Origin: an uncultured Clostridia bacterium
GTDB taxonomy: Bacteria > Bacillota > Clostridia > Oscillospirales > Ruminococcaceae
Length of the DNA: 64,000 bases
Assembly: GCA_947168885.1 (NCBI GenBank)
Contig: CAMVNQ010000002.1
Span: 1 to 64,000, forward strand
Reading direction: 5' to 3'
Shown here: piece after piece, positions 1 to 8,252 of the stretch
Numbering within the stretch: the first letter of the stretch is position 1
Layout of the letters: every line of letters begins with the position of its first letter
Translations under genes and position numbers: made by a program
The notes under the pieces: model-generated
What the model was told of the DNA's origin: nothing
Databases searched by the model: none
Seen by the model: only the letters and a program-made list of their open reading frames with translations

Positions 1-54
1 CGGGTCGGTGCGCCAAAATGCAGTCCGGCAGAGTCGGTGAAAATACAATACTGT

Positions 55-339
55 AGGGAACCTCTAAAAACCCATTTGATAGAAAAAGAACTGCTTGCAC
101 CAACTGCTTCGTCAAGTCTCCTCACCTTGCGTGGTCTCCCCGGCAGCGGGGAGGTGTCGAGCTTGCGAGACAGAGGGGCTGACCGACAGACCAGCAAGCT
201 TTCGGAGCCTTTCCTTGCATTTGGTGCCAGAGCAGGATGCTCTGACTATGCCGCCAGAAGAGCGCAAGGATGCGCTTTTGAAAGCGGCATAATAATTATA
301 CTCATTTTCTCTATTCAAAGCGGTTTTTAGAGGTACCCT
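55..339 (-). mobile_element. MITE-like element, copy A (long form)
   Basis: The copy begins GGGAACCTCTAAAAACC and ends with the inverted form GGTTTTTAGAGGTACCC, so it has terminal inverted repeats of about 17 bp. It is flanked on both sides by TGTA (52-55 and 339-342), a 4-bp target duplication. It is in the opposite orientation to copies B and C. It carries no convincing reading frame. It contains the 66-bp module at 130-195 that recurs identically in copy C. It lies just beyond the terminator of the minus-strand gene at 402-578. Confidence 0.85.
130..195 (-). repeat. 66-bp module nested in repeat copy A
   Basis: The reverse complement of this segment is identical over 66 bases to 59069-59134 in repeat copy C. 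It is GC-rich and holds an internal hairpin (CTCCCC facing GGGGAG). Copy B lacks it. It could be a separate insertion into the element or an ancestral part lost from B. Confidence 0.8.
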
Positions 340-351
340 GTACAGAAAAAA

Positions 352-390
352 TGCATTACCCACGACGAGAGCAGGGGGTAATGCATTTTT
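352..390. terminator. Bidirectional intrinsic terminator
   Basis: A 10-bp stem (TGCATTACCC with GGGTAATGCA) and a 14-base loop are followed by TTTTT on the plus strand and preceded by AAAAAA. It can therefore work for minus-strand transcripts too. It ends the minus-strand operon whose last gene is at 402-578. Confidence 0.8.
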
Positions 391-401
391 ATTGTGCGTA
401 T

Positions 402-578
402 TTATTGCTTCCTTGCGAGAAAATAGTCGTCGTACTTCGTGTAATACGGACAAGAGTTCCTTCCCTCGGACATAAGCCGACAGTATTCGTCCTCGTCCAT
501 ATTCACCGCGCAGACATAGCCGCCGTACTCGTCGTCATATACGTTGTTCGCACAGGTATCACATGAAATTTCAGCCAT
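402..578 (-). CDS. Small Cys-rich protein, DUF6472-like (58 aa)
   Basis: A 58-residue acidic protein with cysteines at 6, 9, 23, 33 and 43. It has a CxxC near the start and a closing CPYY...RKQ segment. The pattern matches small clostridial proteins of the DUF6472 type, which probably bind zinc; no function is known. The ATG lies 8 bases inside the end of the upstream flavoprotein gene, which implies translational coupling. It is the last gene before the terminator at 352-390. The assignment rests on remembered family pattern, not a search. Confidence 0.75.
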   Translation of the reverse strand: MAEISCDTCANNVYDDEYGGYVCAVNMDEDEYCRLMSEGRNSCPYYTKYDDYFLARKQ

Positions 579-2160
579 TTTCGCTCACCGCCTCCGCGCA
601 TTTAAGTCCGTCAACCGCGGCGGAAACTATCCCGCCCGCATAGCCCGCGCCTTCTCCGCACGGGTACAGTCCTTTGAGTGTCACCGATTCAAGCCTTTCA
701 CCGCGAATTATCCTGACCGGTGACGAGCTCCTTGTCTCCGGCGCTGTTATCACAGCTTCCGGTTCCGCGAAGAACGCCGCTTTTTTCGCAAGAAGCGGCA
801 ATCCGTTCACGAGCGTTTCCGTGATGAACGCTGGGAAAAGCTCGCCGACTCTCGCGAATTTTACCGAGGGCAGAAAGCTCGGCTTTACTTTACCGATACG
901 CTCTGAAAGCCGTGAATGCAGCAGGTCCTCCGCAAGTGTCACCGGAGCCGAGTAGTCCGAGCCGCCCGCGGCGAATGCAGCGTGTTCGATGCTGCGCTGG
1001 AGCTTTATCCCTTCGAGCGGGTCGGTGCCGTTCAGGTCATCGGGCGTAACGTTCACGAGCAGTGCGGAATTGGCGTTGTCCGCGTTTCTCGCGTGAAAGC
1101 TCATGCCGTTGGTAACGACAGTCTCCGCTTCCGAAGCCGCTGCCATGATATGCCCGCCGGGACACATACAGAACGTGTATAAGCTTCTCCCCCCGGGGAG
1201 ATGTACCGCGTATTTGTATTCCGCGGGCGGCAGGGCAGGGTGCCCGGCGAAGCTCCCGTAAAGGCAGGCGTTGACGTCGCTCTGTAAGTGCTCGATCCGC
1301 ACGCCCATTGCGAATATCTTGCGTTCCATAGCGGTTCCGGTACCGCGCAGGTACTCGAACGTATCGCGGGCGCTGTGTCCGACAGCAAGAATGATGCTGT
1401 CAGCAGCAAGTTCGTTCTCCGCGCCGTCCTTCTCATATACTGCGCCTGTAACGCGCCCGTCCTTTTGCTGGATCCGTATCAGTCTGGCATCGAAAATGAC
1501 TTCTCCGCCGAGCGCAGTTACCTCGTTTCGCAGTGCTTTTACGACATTTCGCAGTATATCCGTGCCGATATGCGGTTTCGCGCTGTACAGTATCTCCTCC
1601 GGTGCACCGAATCGCACGAGCTCACGGAAGATGTGTCTTATCCGCGGGTCGCGTATGCCGGTCGTAAGCTTACCGTCGGAGAATGTTCCCGCGCCGCCTT
1701 CTCCGAACTGCACGTTTGTATGCACGGAGAGGACGCCGTTTCTCCGGAAGTTATCGACCGCCGCCGTGCGTGTGTCAACGTCACTGCCACGCTCAAGAAC
1801 AACAGGTCTCAGACCGCTCTGCGCGAGCCGGAGCGCCGCGAACATCCCCGCCGGTCCGAAGCCGACTACCACCGGTCGGTGAGCGAGCGGTTTAAGCTTC
1901 GGGACGGGGTAGGGCATATCATCGGCTCTGTACACCTTGTTCGGCGGGAATTTTTTCAGCACCGCCGCTTCATTCGGTATGTTTAGCTCGATCGAGACCG
2001 TGAAGTGCACATCATTCTTTTTGCGTGCGTCAACGGACTTTTTCGCAAGACGTACTCCGGATATATCTGCGGGTCTTGCGCCTATTGTTTTTGCCGCCCT
2101 CTCCGCGAGCATTTCGTCCGTGAAGCCGAGCGGCATATAAATATCATTTATCCTTATCAT
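571..2160 (-). CDS. FAD-dependent dehydrogenase, COG2509 type
   Basis: A 529-residue flavoprotein. A small N-terminal domain precedes the Rossmann dinucleotide motif GFGPAG at residues 100-105. A FAD-domain segment GEGGAGTFSDGKL follows near residue 155. The C-terminal GEGAGYAGGIVSAA block (about 502-515) closes the FAD site. This layout is that of the uncharacterised COG2509 dehydrogenases; the substrate is unknown. It starts 32 bases after the HI0933-type flavoprotein upstream and overlaps the small Cys protein downstream by 8 bases, so the genes are probably co-transcribed. Confidence 0.88.
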   Translation of the reverse strand: MIRINDIYMPLGFTDEMLAERAAKTIGARPADISGVRLAKKSVDARKKNDVHFTVSIELNIPNEAAVLKKFPPNKVYRADDMPYPVPKLKPLAHRPVVVGFGPAGMFAALRLAQSGLRPVVLERGSDVDTRTAAVDNFRRNGVLSVHTNVQFGEGGAGTFSDGKLTTGIRDPRIRHIFRELVRFGAPEEILYSAKPHIGTDILRNVVKALRNEVTALGGEVIFDARLIRIQQKDGRVTGAVYEKDGAENELAADSIILAVGHSARDTFEYLRGTGTAMERKIFAMGVRIEHLQSDVNACLYGSFAGHPALPPAEYKYAVHLPGGRSLYTFCMCPGGHIMAAASEAETVVTNGMSFHARNADNANSALLVNVTPDDLNGTDPLEGIKLQRSIEHAAFAAGGSDYSAPVTLAEDLLHSRLSERIGKVKPSFLPSVKFARVGELFPAFITETLVNGLPLLAKKAAFFAEPEAVITAPETRSSSPVRIIRGERLESVTLKGLYPCGEGAGYAGGIVSAAVDGLKCAEAVSENG

Positions 2161-2192
2161 TTTTACCGAAATACCTTTGTTTTTCAGAGATC

Positions 2193-3428
2193 TCAGTGGT
2201 GCTTCGTGTCAAGAGCAGCGTTCCTGCCCGCTATCGCGCCTGACGAGAATGCGAAATCGAGGTTGAATCCGCCGCAGCGCCCGTATATGTCGAGAAGCTC
2301 GCCGCAGGCGTACAGCCCCTTGATCTTTTTCAGCTCAAATGTATCGTACAGCTCTTCCGCAGCGATACCGCCTCCTGTTAGCTGAGAGCGCTCGAATCCC
2401 GCCGTCCCCAGTATCGGGAACGCAAGCATCTTTATTGTTGACGCGATCTTCGTTATCATACTTTCGTCTATGTCTGCCGTTTTTTCCGGCGGAGATTTCA
2501 GAGCACGCTTTATGATGTACGCACCAAGAGTCCGTGTGAATATACCGCTAAGAAAATCCTCGGAAGAAGTTTCGGCACGCATAGTTTTTATTGATCTCAG
2601 CAGCTCGGCGACTGCTGTTCCGCTTATATCCGGAAGCAGATCAAGACGTATCTCGCTCTCACTGCTGTAAAGGTTGTACAGATACGAGAGATCGAACACG
2701 CATATTCCCGAAACAAGTCCGTCGGTGAACTGCACTTCGCCGCGCTCGTGCTGAACACATTTTCCGTGGGTGAAGAACATGGCGTTTGCGTCCGCGCGCT
2801 GACCTTTGAGCGGCTTCACGAGCTTCGGGTCTGTCCTGAGCGGGACGAGAACAGGGAAGAGCGGTTTCGTTTCTATCGCGAGACCGCGGCATATATCGAG
2901 AATGCTGCCGTTGCTTCCGAGAGCGGACTGTGACATTCCGCCCCCTGCGAGTATCATTTTCTTTGCGGATATCCCTTCGTCGGAACCCTTTACGAAAAGC
3001 GTCAGATGACCGGAAATATTCTTCCTGTCGATACTGCATACCTCGGTATCGCAAATGACCTCAACGCCGAGCTTCGTACATTCGAGCCGGAGAGCGTCGA
3101 GCACGGATGCCGCTGAATGGCAGCGCGGATAAATGCGTCCGGTGCTGTCGGCTTCACATATAACGCCGAGTGAATAGAAGAATTCGGGAACGGAGAAATT
3201 CTGCGTTGACGACAGAAGTGTCCGGCAGGTCCCGGTGTAAGTCTCGGTGGAAACATAGTTGTTTGAAAGGTTGCAGCGCCCGTTTCCTGTCGCGAGTATC
3301 TTTTTCCCGACCTTCGGAAGACGCTCAATGACTGCTACGGAAAGATTTCTGTCTGTTCTCTTGGCGCTTATCGCCGCGGCAAGACCCGAGGCTCCGCCGC
3401 CTATGACGGCAATATCGTATCGTTTCAT
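2193..3428 (-). CDS. HI0933/YhiN-family flavoprotein (BaiN-like)
   Basis: A 411-residue NAD(P)/FAD-dependent oxidoreductase. It shows GGGASG at residues 10-15 for FAD binding, the family signature GNGRCNLSN starting near residue 48, and the C-terminal CGELLDIYGRCGGFN block. Members include BaiN, implicated in bile-acid dehydroxylation, but most are uncharacterised, so the substrate should not be assumed. The start overlaps the stop of the upstream transporter by 4 bases (ATGA). Confidence 0.9.
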   Translation of the reverse strand: MKRYDIAVIGGGASGLAAAISAKRTDRNLSVAVIERLPKVGKKILATGNGRCNLSNNYVSTETYTGTCRTLLSSTQNFSVPEFFYSLGVICEADSTGRIYPRCHSAASVLDALRLECTKLGVEVICDTEVCSIDRKNISGHLTLFVKGSDEGISAKKMILAGGGMSQSALGSNGSILDICRGLAIETKPLFPVLVPLRTDPKLVKPLKGQRADANAMFFTHGKCVQHERGEVQFTDGLVSGICVFDLSYLYNLYSSESEIRLDLLPDISGTAVAELLRSIKTMRAETSSEDFLSGIFTRTLGAYIIKRALKSPPEKTADIDESMITKIASTIKMLAFPILGTAGFERSQLTGGGIAAEELYDTFELKKIKGLYACGELLDIYGRCGGFNLDFAFSSGAIAGRNAALDTKHH

Positions 3429-4384
3429 ATTGTGTGGAGCACCTCCAGTGCCATTGTTCCGAGCTTAACTATAAGCGGAAGCGTAGCTGCGGAAACCAGT
3501 GTCGATACCGCGAATATCTGCGAAGCGTATTCCGGATCACGGTCGTATTTTATTGCGAACATAGTCCCGATAGTTGCGACAGGGCAGGAGAATTCGATAA
3601 GGGTTATCATCTTCGGCATATCCGCGCAGGGCAGAAATGCTATAAGTATGAATCCGAGTACCGGAAAAGCAATTAGCCTTATTGCCGTGATAAGGTATAT
3701 TTTCGGGTTTTTTATGCTCTTTATGATGCCCGCGCTCATTATCGAGGCTCCCGCGACTATCATAGCGAGCGGTGTTGTCATCTCCGCAACGTGGTCGAGA
3801 GCGGTGCTTACCGGTTCAGGGATCCTTATTCCCGTGAACAGACATATAAGTCCCGCTGCGACAGCTATCACCGCCGGAGTCGTCAGAGCCTTTACGATCG
3901 GCATTCCGCCTTTTTTGCCATCATGGTTTCCGCCGGACATCATCGAAATGCCGTGTGTCCAGATAAAAAGGTTCGATACGGTAACGAAGCCGTTCATCAT
4001 AAATACGCCGTCGTTGCCGAAAACGCCGAAGATAAGCGGAGTTCCCATAAATCCGAAATTTGAGTATATCATTGAGAAGCGCTCGACGGCGGCTTCACGT
4101 TTCTCCTTGTCGCGGATAATTATCTTTGACGCAAGAATGAACGCGGTATAAGTCAGCGCCGCCATTATCGTCGTCCAGAGAAGCCCCATAAGAAGGTCTT
4201 CGCGCATTTCTGTCTGGTACGACATGAATATAAGCAGAGGGTTGACGACGTAAAGCACAAGGTTTGAGAGCTGTTTTTTTCCTTCGTCGTTGATAAGCCT
4301 GAATTTATAGCAAAGCGCGCCGATGATGACGATAATGAACATTATTACCGTCTGTTGAAAAATAGAGTTAGCCGCGTCTGTCAT
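3425..4384 (-). CDS. AEC-family (auxin efflux carrier) permease
   Basis: A 319-residue integral membrane protein with about ten hydrophobic segments split into two halves by a hydrophilic loop near residues 150-165. The pattern N-terminal NPLLIF, central GASIMSAG and late EFSCPVAT resembles AEC/membrane transport family permeases (PF03547). These usually export or import organic acids or amino acids. It overlaps the downstream flavoprotein by 4 bases, which suggests they share a transcript. Confidence 0.85.
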   Translation of the reverse strand: MTDAANSIFQQTVIMFIIVIIGALCYKFRLINDEGKKQLSNLVLYVVNPLLIFMSYQTEMREDLLMGLLWTTIMAALTYTAFILASKIIIRDKEKREAAVERFSMIYSNFGFMGTPLIFGVFGNDGVFMMNGFVTVSNLFIWTHGISMMSGGNHDGKKGGMPIVKALTTPAVIAVAAGLICLFTGIRIPEPVSTALDHVAEMTTPLAMIVAGASIMSAGIIKSIKNPKIYLITAIRLIAFPVLGFILIAFLPCADMPKMITLIEFSCPVATIGTMFAIKYDRDPEYASQIFAVSTLVSAATLPLIVKLGTMALEVLHTI

Positions 4385-4423
4385 ATCATTATGTTCCTTT
4401 GTTCTGCACTCTCTCCGGTAATG

Positions 4424-4963
4424 TCAGATGTTTTCACAGAATTTTATTATTTCGTCTTTCCTCGGTGCTACATTTTCTTTGTATTCTATAGAGCACAAAC
4501 CGAGGTGTCCCGCACATTCTATCTCAAGATGACCGTAAAAATGTTCGATGCTTCCGATTATCCTCTCGCATTCTCTCATTGACGGACCGGTGCGGAGTGC
4601 CACAGCGTATCCCTTTTTGCCTGTGCTTATCGCTGCATGGGGTTCGTGGGTGTTGCACCACGGGGTGCATCTGTCTATGAACGCCTTGAACTGACCGGGA
4701 ATGTCCGCCCAGTACGACGGCGCAACGCAGATAATGATGTCGGCTTTTCCGAACTCGTCCATTATCCTGTCAATGTCATCGTGCATAACACATTCTGCGG
4801 TTTTGTGACAAGTCCGGCAGCCCTTGCAGAACGCGAAGCTGTAATCGTCGATACATACGCTTTTCACTTCGTATCTTGACGAAAGCCGGTCTGCTATTAT
4901 GCCGGATATTTCCGCAGTCGCGCCCGTTCTGACGGGGCTGCAGTTCATTATAAGTGCGGTCAT
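4424..4963 (-). CDS. Flavodoxin-family NAD(P)H:FMN oxidoreductase
   Basis: A 179-residue protein of the flavodoxin/NADPH-dependent FMN reductase fold. The phosphate loop NCSPVRTG lies at residues 7-14, a CKGCRTC cluster at 46-52, and the PSYWADIPGQFKAFIDR motif of this family near residue 80. The ATG at 4963 is chosen because AGGAGG lies 6 bases upstream; the reading frame extends further back without a ribosome site. The cysteine cluster is typical of iron-sulfur or redox-active members; the substrate is unknown. Confidence 0.88.
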   Translation of the reverse strand: MTALIMNCSPVRTGATAEISGIIADRLSSRYEVKSVCIDDYSFAFCKGCRTCHKTAECVMHDDIDRIMDEFGKADIIICVAPSYWADIPGQFKAFIDRCTPWCNTHEPHAAISTGKKGYAVALRTGPSMRECERIIGSIEHFYGHLEIECAGHLGLCSIEYKENVAPRKDEIIKFCENI

Positions 4964-4988
4964 GTAAAACCTCCTGTCTAATATCATA

Positions 4989-5013
4989 CTGCCCCGCCCG
5001 AAGGGCAGGGCAG
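4989..5013 (-). terminator. Hairpin after ahcY (weak terminator)
   Basis: A 10-bp GC-rich stem with one G-U pair and a small CUUCG loop lies between ahcY and the flavodoxin gene. It lacks a strong T-run, so it may be a processing or attenuating hairpin more than a full terminator. Confidence 0.45.
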
Positions 5014-5038
5014 ACAATTATCCGGCATTATGCATATT

Positions 5039-6286
5039 TTATACGTCCCAGCTGTTAAGGTACTTTTCCTGCTCGGGTGTGAGCTTGTCTATCTCAAATC
5101 CCCAGAATTTTATCTTGCGTTCCGCGACAGCCCTGTCAACTTCCTTCGGAACGTTGATTATCTTCTGTGTGAGCTTGTCCTTGTTCTTAACGAGGTACAG
5201 AGCGGACTGCGCCTGAATGGCGAAGCTCATGTCCATTATCTCGGCGGGGTGACCGTCGCCGGCAGCAAGGTTCACAAGTCTGCCCTCGGCGATGATGTTT
5301 ATGGTGTTGCCGTTCGGGAGCTTGTACGCCATGATGTTGTTGCGCGCGAGGTGGCTCTCAACAGCTATCTTACGCAGGCACGCAACATCGACTTCGACAT
5401 CGAAGTGGCCCGCGTTGCAGCAGATAGCGCCGTCGTGCATCTTCATGAAATCATTCTCTGTGATAACGCCGCTGCATCCGGTAACGGTAACGAAGAAATC
5501 GCCTATCTCCGCCGCCTTGTTCATCGGCATTATAGTAAAGCCGTCCATTACCGCTTCCATAGCCTTTATCGGGTCAACCTCGGTTACGATGACTTTCGCT
5601 CCGAGCCCCTTTGCGCGCATAGCAACGCCCTTGCCGCACCAGCCGTAGCCTGCGACAACAACGTTCTTTCCTGCGACGATAAGGTTTGTGGTGCGGTTTA
5701 TGCCGTCCCATACCGACTGACCTGTGCCGTAGCGGTTATCGAAGAGGTGCTTGCAGTCCGCGTCATTTACGAGCATCATCGGGAACTTTAGCTCGCCCGC
5801 CTTGTCCATGGATTTAAGGCGGATGATACCGGTAGTAGTTTCCTCACAGCCGCCGATAACGTTCGGGATAAGGTCTGTGCGCTTGCTGTGGATATAATGA
5901 ACGAGGTCGCCGCCGTCGTCGATGATGATGTTCGGACCCGCGTCTATTACTTTCGAGATGTGGTGCTCATATTCTTCTGCTGTGCAGTCATGCCACGCGA
6001 ATACGTTAAGACCCTCATGAACGAGTGCCGCAGCAACGTCGTCCTGTGTCGAGAGCGGGTTGCTTCCGGTGATGTACATTTCCGCGCCGCCTGCCGCAAG
6101 AGTCTTGCACAGGTAGGCTGTCTTTGCTTCAAGATGCACCGAGAGAGCTATTTTCAGACCCGCAAAGGGTTTGGTCTGCTCAAACTCTGTTTTGTAGCTG
6201 CGGAGCAGGGGCATATTGCGCTCTACCCAGTCTATCTTTCTCTTGCCGCTTTCCCAGAGGTTTTCGTCACGAATTTCACTTGCCAT
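5039..6286 (-). CDS. ahcY: Adenosylhomocysteinase
   Basis: A 415-residue enzyme that hydrolyses S-adenosylhomocysteine to adenosine and homocysteine in the methyl cycle. The substrate segment DDGGDLV lies at 123-129, GGCEETTTG at about 145-153, and NAD binds at GYGWCGKG (213-220). The C-terminal AAGDGHPAEIMDMSFA block is diagnostic. The length matches the short bacterial/archaeal form without the roughly 40-residue insertion. It has its own promoter at 6323-6351 and only a short leader, so a SAH riboswitch is not present. Confidence 0.96.
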   Translation of the reverse strand: MASEIRDENLWESGKRKIDWVERNMPLLRSYKTEFEQTKPFAGLKIALSVHLEAKTAYLCKTLAAGGAEMYITGSNPLSTQDDVAAALVHEGLNVFAWHDCTAEEYEHHISKVIDAGPNIIIDDGGDLVHYIHSKRTDLIPNVIGGCEETTTGIIRLKSMDKAGELKFPMMLVNDADCKHLFDNRYGTGQSVWDGINRTTNLIVAGKNVVVAGYGWCGKGVAMRAKGLGAKVIVTEVDPIKAMEAVMDGFTIMPMNKAAEIGDFFVTVTGCSGVITENDFMKMHDGAICCNAGHFDVEVDVACLRKIAVESHLARNNIMAYKLPNGNTINIIAEGRLVNLAAGDGHPAEIMDMSFAIQAQSALYLVKNKDKLTQKIINVPKEVDRAVAERKIKFWGFEIDKLTPEQEKYLNSWDV

Positions 6287-6322
6287 TTTTTATTACATCC
6301 TTTCGGTTATTTTGCTGAAAAT

Positions 6323-6351
6323 ATTATATCATATTTTGCTTTTATCGTCAA
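6323..6351 (-). promoter_or_regulatory. Promoter of ahcY
   Basis: On the minus strand TTGACG (6346-6351) and TATAAT (6323-6328) are 17 bases apart. The -35 box overlaps the stop codon of the upstream P-loop gene, so ahcY is transcribed independently of it. Confidence 0.7.
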
Positions 6352-7118
6352 GCTTTTATCACTACGTCACACTCGTTTTCTTCGGGAGGCTCGAACATCT
6401 CCCTGAACTTTGCTTTAAGCCCGTCGTCAACATAATAAGCGCTTGTCCGACCGGCGGCTACATCGGCATTCCGCTTTTCGATCCGCCTGTCCCATTCCTC
6501 TTCGGAAATGCTTATGTAGTGCAGTTCGCAGGGTATCCCGTGCTTTTTGTAGAAGCTTCGGGCGTAGTCGCGCTCGCTCTTCAGCCAGAATCCCCAGTCG
6601 AGCACCACGTTCGTGCCGGTCTCAGCTATCTCGGCGGATTTGCCGAACAGATATTCTTCGAGCTTTGCAACGTATTCACTGTGCTTTTCGCCGGCATCCT
6701 GCCCGAACAGCGCAAGGGTTATCTCATCTACGGAGAGGATAACGGCTTTGTTTTCATCGCGCAGTTTCCGTGCATAGGTGCTCTTTCCGCTGCATATCTT
6801 CCCGCAGGTCATGATGACTTTCGGCGTGTCATCGCCTGACGAAGCGCCTTTTTTCTTTATAACAATCAGAACTGTTGTGCTTATGATCGCGGTGATTGCT
6901 GTTATTACATATACGGGCGTGAAAACAAACCAGTACATCACCCATGTGTACATGAACGCGTCGGCTCCATATACCATTTTTGTGGCTTCAAACAGACCGA
7001 CCTCGGTACCGGCGAAGAAGCTGATTATACTTACGCAGAGCGTGAACGCCCACGGGAGCAAGGAAACGGCGAGTATCACGAAAGCTATGATCTTTACTGC
7101 TTTATTCTTCTCTGGCAT
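6348..7118 (-). CDS. Membrane-anchored P-loop kinase-like protein
   Basis: A 256-residue protein with two parts. Residues 7-88 hold two to three membrane segments homologous to the whole of the upstream protein (7102-7401). Residues 100-256 form a cytoplasmic P-loop domain with Walker A GKICSGKST at 106-114. A VVLDWGFW motif near residue 170 and downstream basic residues resemble zeta-toxin/AAA_33-type small-molecule or tRNA-end kinases. The substrate is unknown. The start overlaps the upstream gene by 17 bases. Confidence 0.75.
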   Translation of the reverse strand: MPEKNKAVKIIAFVILAVSLLPWAFTLCVSIISFFAGTEVGLFEATKMVYGADAFMYTWVMYWFVFTPVYVITAITAIISTTVLIVIKKKGASSGDDTPKVIMTCGKICSGKSTYARKLRDENKAVILSVDEITLALFGQDAGEKHSEYVAKLEEYLFGKSAEIAETGTNVVLDWGFWLKSERDYARSFYKKHGIPCELHYISISEEEWDRRIEKRNADVAAGRTSAYYVDDGLKAKFREMFEPPEENECDVVIKA

Positions 7119-7401
7119 TGTTCTTCTCCCTTTGCTTTTTGTCCTTGCTTATAGCTATTATAGCCACTACTACCGAAGCCGCGGTAAGTCCGACCGCGCC
7201 GATATATACGGGAAAAGCGCTGTAAAAGCAGGCTGCCCATGTCCCGAAAAACGCGCCGAAACCGTAAACAGCTTCTCGGTCGGGTAATGCAACGCCGGAA
7301 ATGCTGTTGTATATGCTCAGTCCGAGCGTATAAAGCCACGGTATCTGTGATATTCCGAGCAGAACGAAAGCGATTATCTTTGTTATTCTTGTCTTCACCA
7401 T
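7102..7401 (-). CDS. Small membrane protein, paralogue of adjacent N-terminus
   Basis: A 99-residue protein with three predicted hydrophobic segments and a highly charged tail. It aligns over its length with the membrane part of the next gene: KIIAFVLLGISQIPW against KIIAFVILAVSLLPW, and FPVYIGA against TPVYVIT. The ATG at 7401 is preferred because GAGGAGAG lies just upstream; a longer frame exists with no ribosome site. The function is unknown. It overlaps both neighbours, so the three genes form one coupled operon. Confidence 0.7.
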   Translation of the reverse strand: MVKTRITKIIAFVLLGISQIPWLYTLGLSIYNSISGVALPDREAVYGFGAFFGTWAACFYSAFPVYIGAVGLTAASVVVAIIAISKDKKQREKNNAREE

Positions 7402-7652
7402 TTTCTCTCCTCGTGCGGGCAGTACATTCTCTTTTTGAGCGCCCGGAACTCGACGTAGCACCCGCATTTAGCGCACGTTCCGTCGTTTAGCGCTTCACAC
7501 TCCCTGCATATCGCAAGGCGGCGGGCATACTCGGCGCTGTCGGCTCTGTCCTCTTCGGGCATAGCCGCTTTAAGCTCTTCGAGCGACTTTATAAGCTCGG
7601 TCTCGCCGATCTCTTCAAGCAGGCATTTTCTGCATATACGTTTTTCGTGCAT
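7395..7652 (-). CDS. Small CxxC protein, DUF6171-like
   Basis: An 85-residue protein opening with CRKCLL and closing with CRECEALNDGTCAKCGCYVEFR, giving two or more CxxC zinc-binding knuckles. The pattern fits DUF6171-type small zinc proteins. The ATG at 7652 follows GGAGGGCGG; an upstream ATG in frame has no such site. The stop overlaps the next gene's start by 7 bases. The function is unknown. Confidence 0.7.
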   Translation of the reverse strand: MHEKRICRKCLLEEIGETELIKSLEELKAAMPEEDRADSAEYARRLAICRECEALNDGTCAKCGCYVEFRALKKRMYCPHEERKW

Positions 7653-7740
7653 TTTACCGCCCTCCATTTCTATACAGTATAGCATATCTGCGCGGAAAAA
7701 GCAATACAGTCGGGGTCGTTGATATTTTCATAGATAAACA

Positions 7741-7770
7741 AAAAGACACTGATATTATCAGTGTCTTTTT
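7741..7770. terminator. Bidirectional terminator
   Basis: GACACTGA and TCAGTGTC form a perfect 8-bp stem with a 5-base loop, bordered by AAAAA on the left and TTTTT on the right. It separates the tRNA-Ser pair from the DUF6171-like gene on the minus strand. Confidence 0.8.
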
Positions 7771-7820
7771 GCTGTGATTGCGTTACAGAAAGTATATCTG
7801 CACTTCGGACAGCGTGGCAG

Positions 7821-7856
7821 AAAAATATCCCGCCTCAGGTAAATCCGAGACGGGAT
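7821..7856 (-). terminator. Terminator of the tRNA-Ser transcript
   Basis: On the minus strand ATCCCGTCTC pairs with GAGGCGGGAT (one G-U) and is followed by ATTTTT. It lies 20 bases after the CCA end of tRNA-Ser(GCU). Confidence 0.8.
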
Positions 7857-7876
7857 CGCTGCCGCGCGTCCGCGGC

Positions 7877-7966
7877 TGGCGCAGAAAGAGGGATTTGAAC
7901 CCTCGCGCCGGTTTCCCGACCTACTCCCTTAGCAGGGGAGCCCCTTCACCACTTGGGTATTTCTGC
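7877..7966 (-). tRNA. tRNA-Ser (GCU anticodon)
   Basis: A 90-base class II tRNA with encoded CCA. The acceptor stem GCAGAAA pairs with TTTCTGC. The anticodon loop reads CTGCTAA (anticodon GCT), a long variable arm follows, and the T loop is GTTCAAATC. It reads AGC/AGU serine codons. It is co-transcribed with the second tRNA-Ser 57 bases upstream. Confidence 0.95.
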
Positions 7967-8023
7967 AAGTGCCGATTCCTTTAATATTCTGTTTTCTCTG
8001 TAAATAATAACGGTGAAAACCGT

Positions 8024-8112
<89 letters not shown>

Positions 8113-8150
8113 AAAGTTCATTTATCGAGCCGTGACCCGATTGCTTATCT

Positions 8151-8179
8151 ATTTTAACACATTTTTCTGAATAAGTCAA
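8151..8179 (-). promoter_or_regulatory. Promoter of the tRNA-Ser pair
   Basis: On the minus strand TTGACT (8174-8179) and TAAAAT (8151-8156) are separated by 17 bases. The mature tRNA begins about 39 bases after the -10 box. Confidence 0.75.
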
Positions 8180-8220
8180 GTCTTTTTTGAAAATTTTATT
8201 CAGAAATGAGAAAGATACTA

Positions 8221-8250
8221 AACGGTCCGGCTATATAAGCCGGACTGTTT
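8221..8250 (-). terminator. Terminator after the radical SAM gene
   Basis: AACAGTCCGGCT and AGCCGGACCGTT form a long GC-rich stem with a TATAT loop, 3 bases after the radical SAM stop codon. The T-run is short (GTTTAG), so termination efficiency is uncertain. Confidence 0.6.
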
Positions 8251-8252
8251 CA

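Noticed and set aside
3-56. A possible C-terminal tail of a plus-strand gene ending in TAG at 54-56
   Set aside because: Only 17 codons are visible and the stop codon itself spans the repeat boundary; it cannot be told from chance.
37-453. Frames on both strands inside repeat copy A
   Set aside because: They cross the repeat termini and the terminator hairpin and have no ribosome site or family signal.
5014-6322. A SAH riboswitch for ahcY
   Set aside because: The promoter leaves a leader of only about 30 bases, too short for the aptamer.
7778-7984. A plus-strand frame with KRDLNPRAGFPTYSL
   Set aside because: It is antisense to tRNA-Ser(GCU), another standard artefact.
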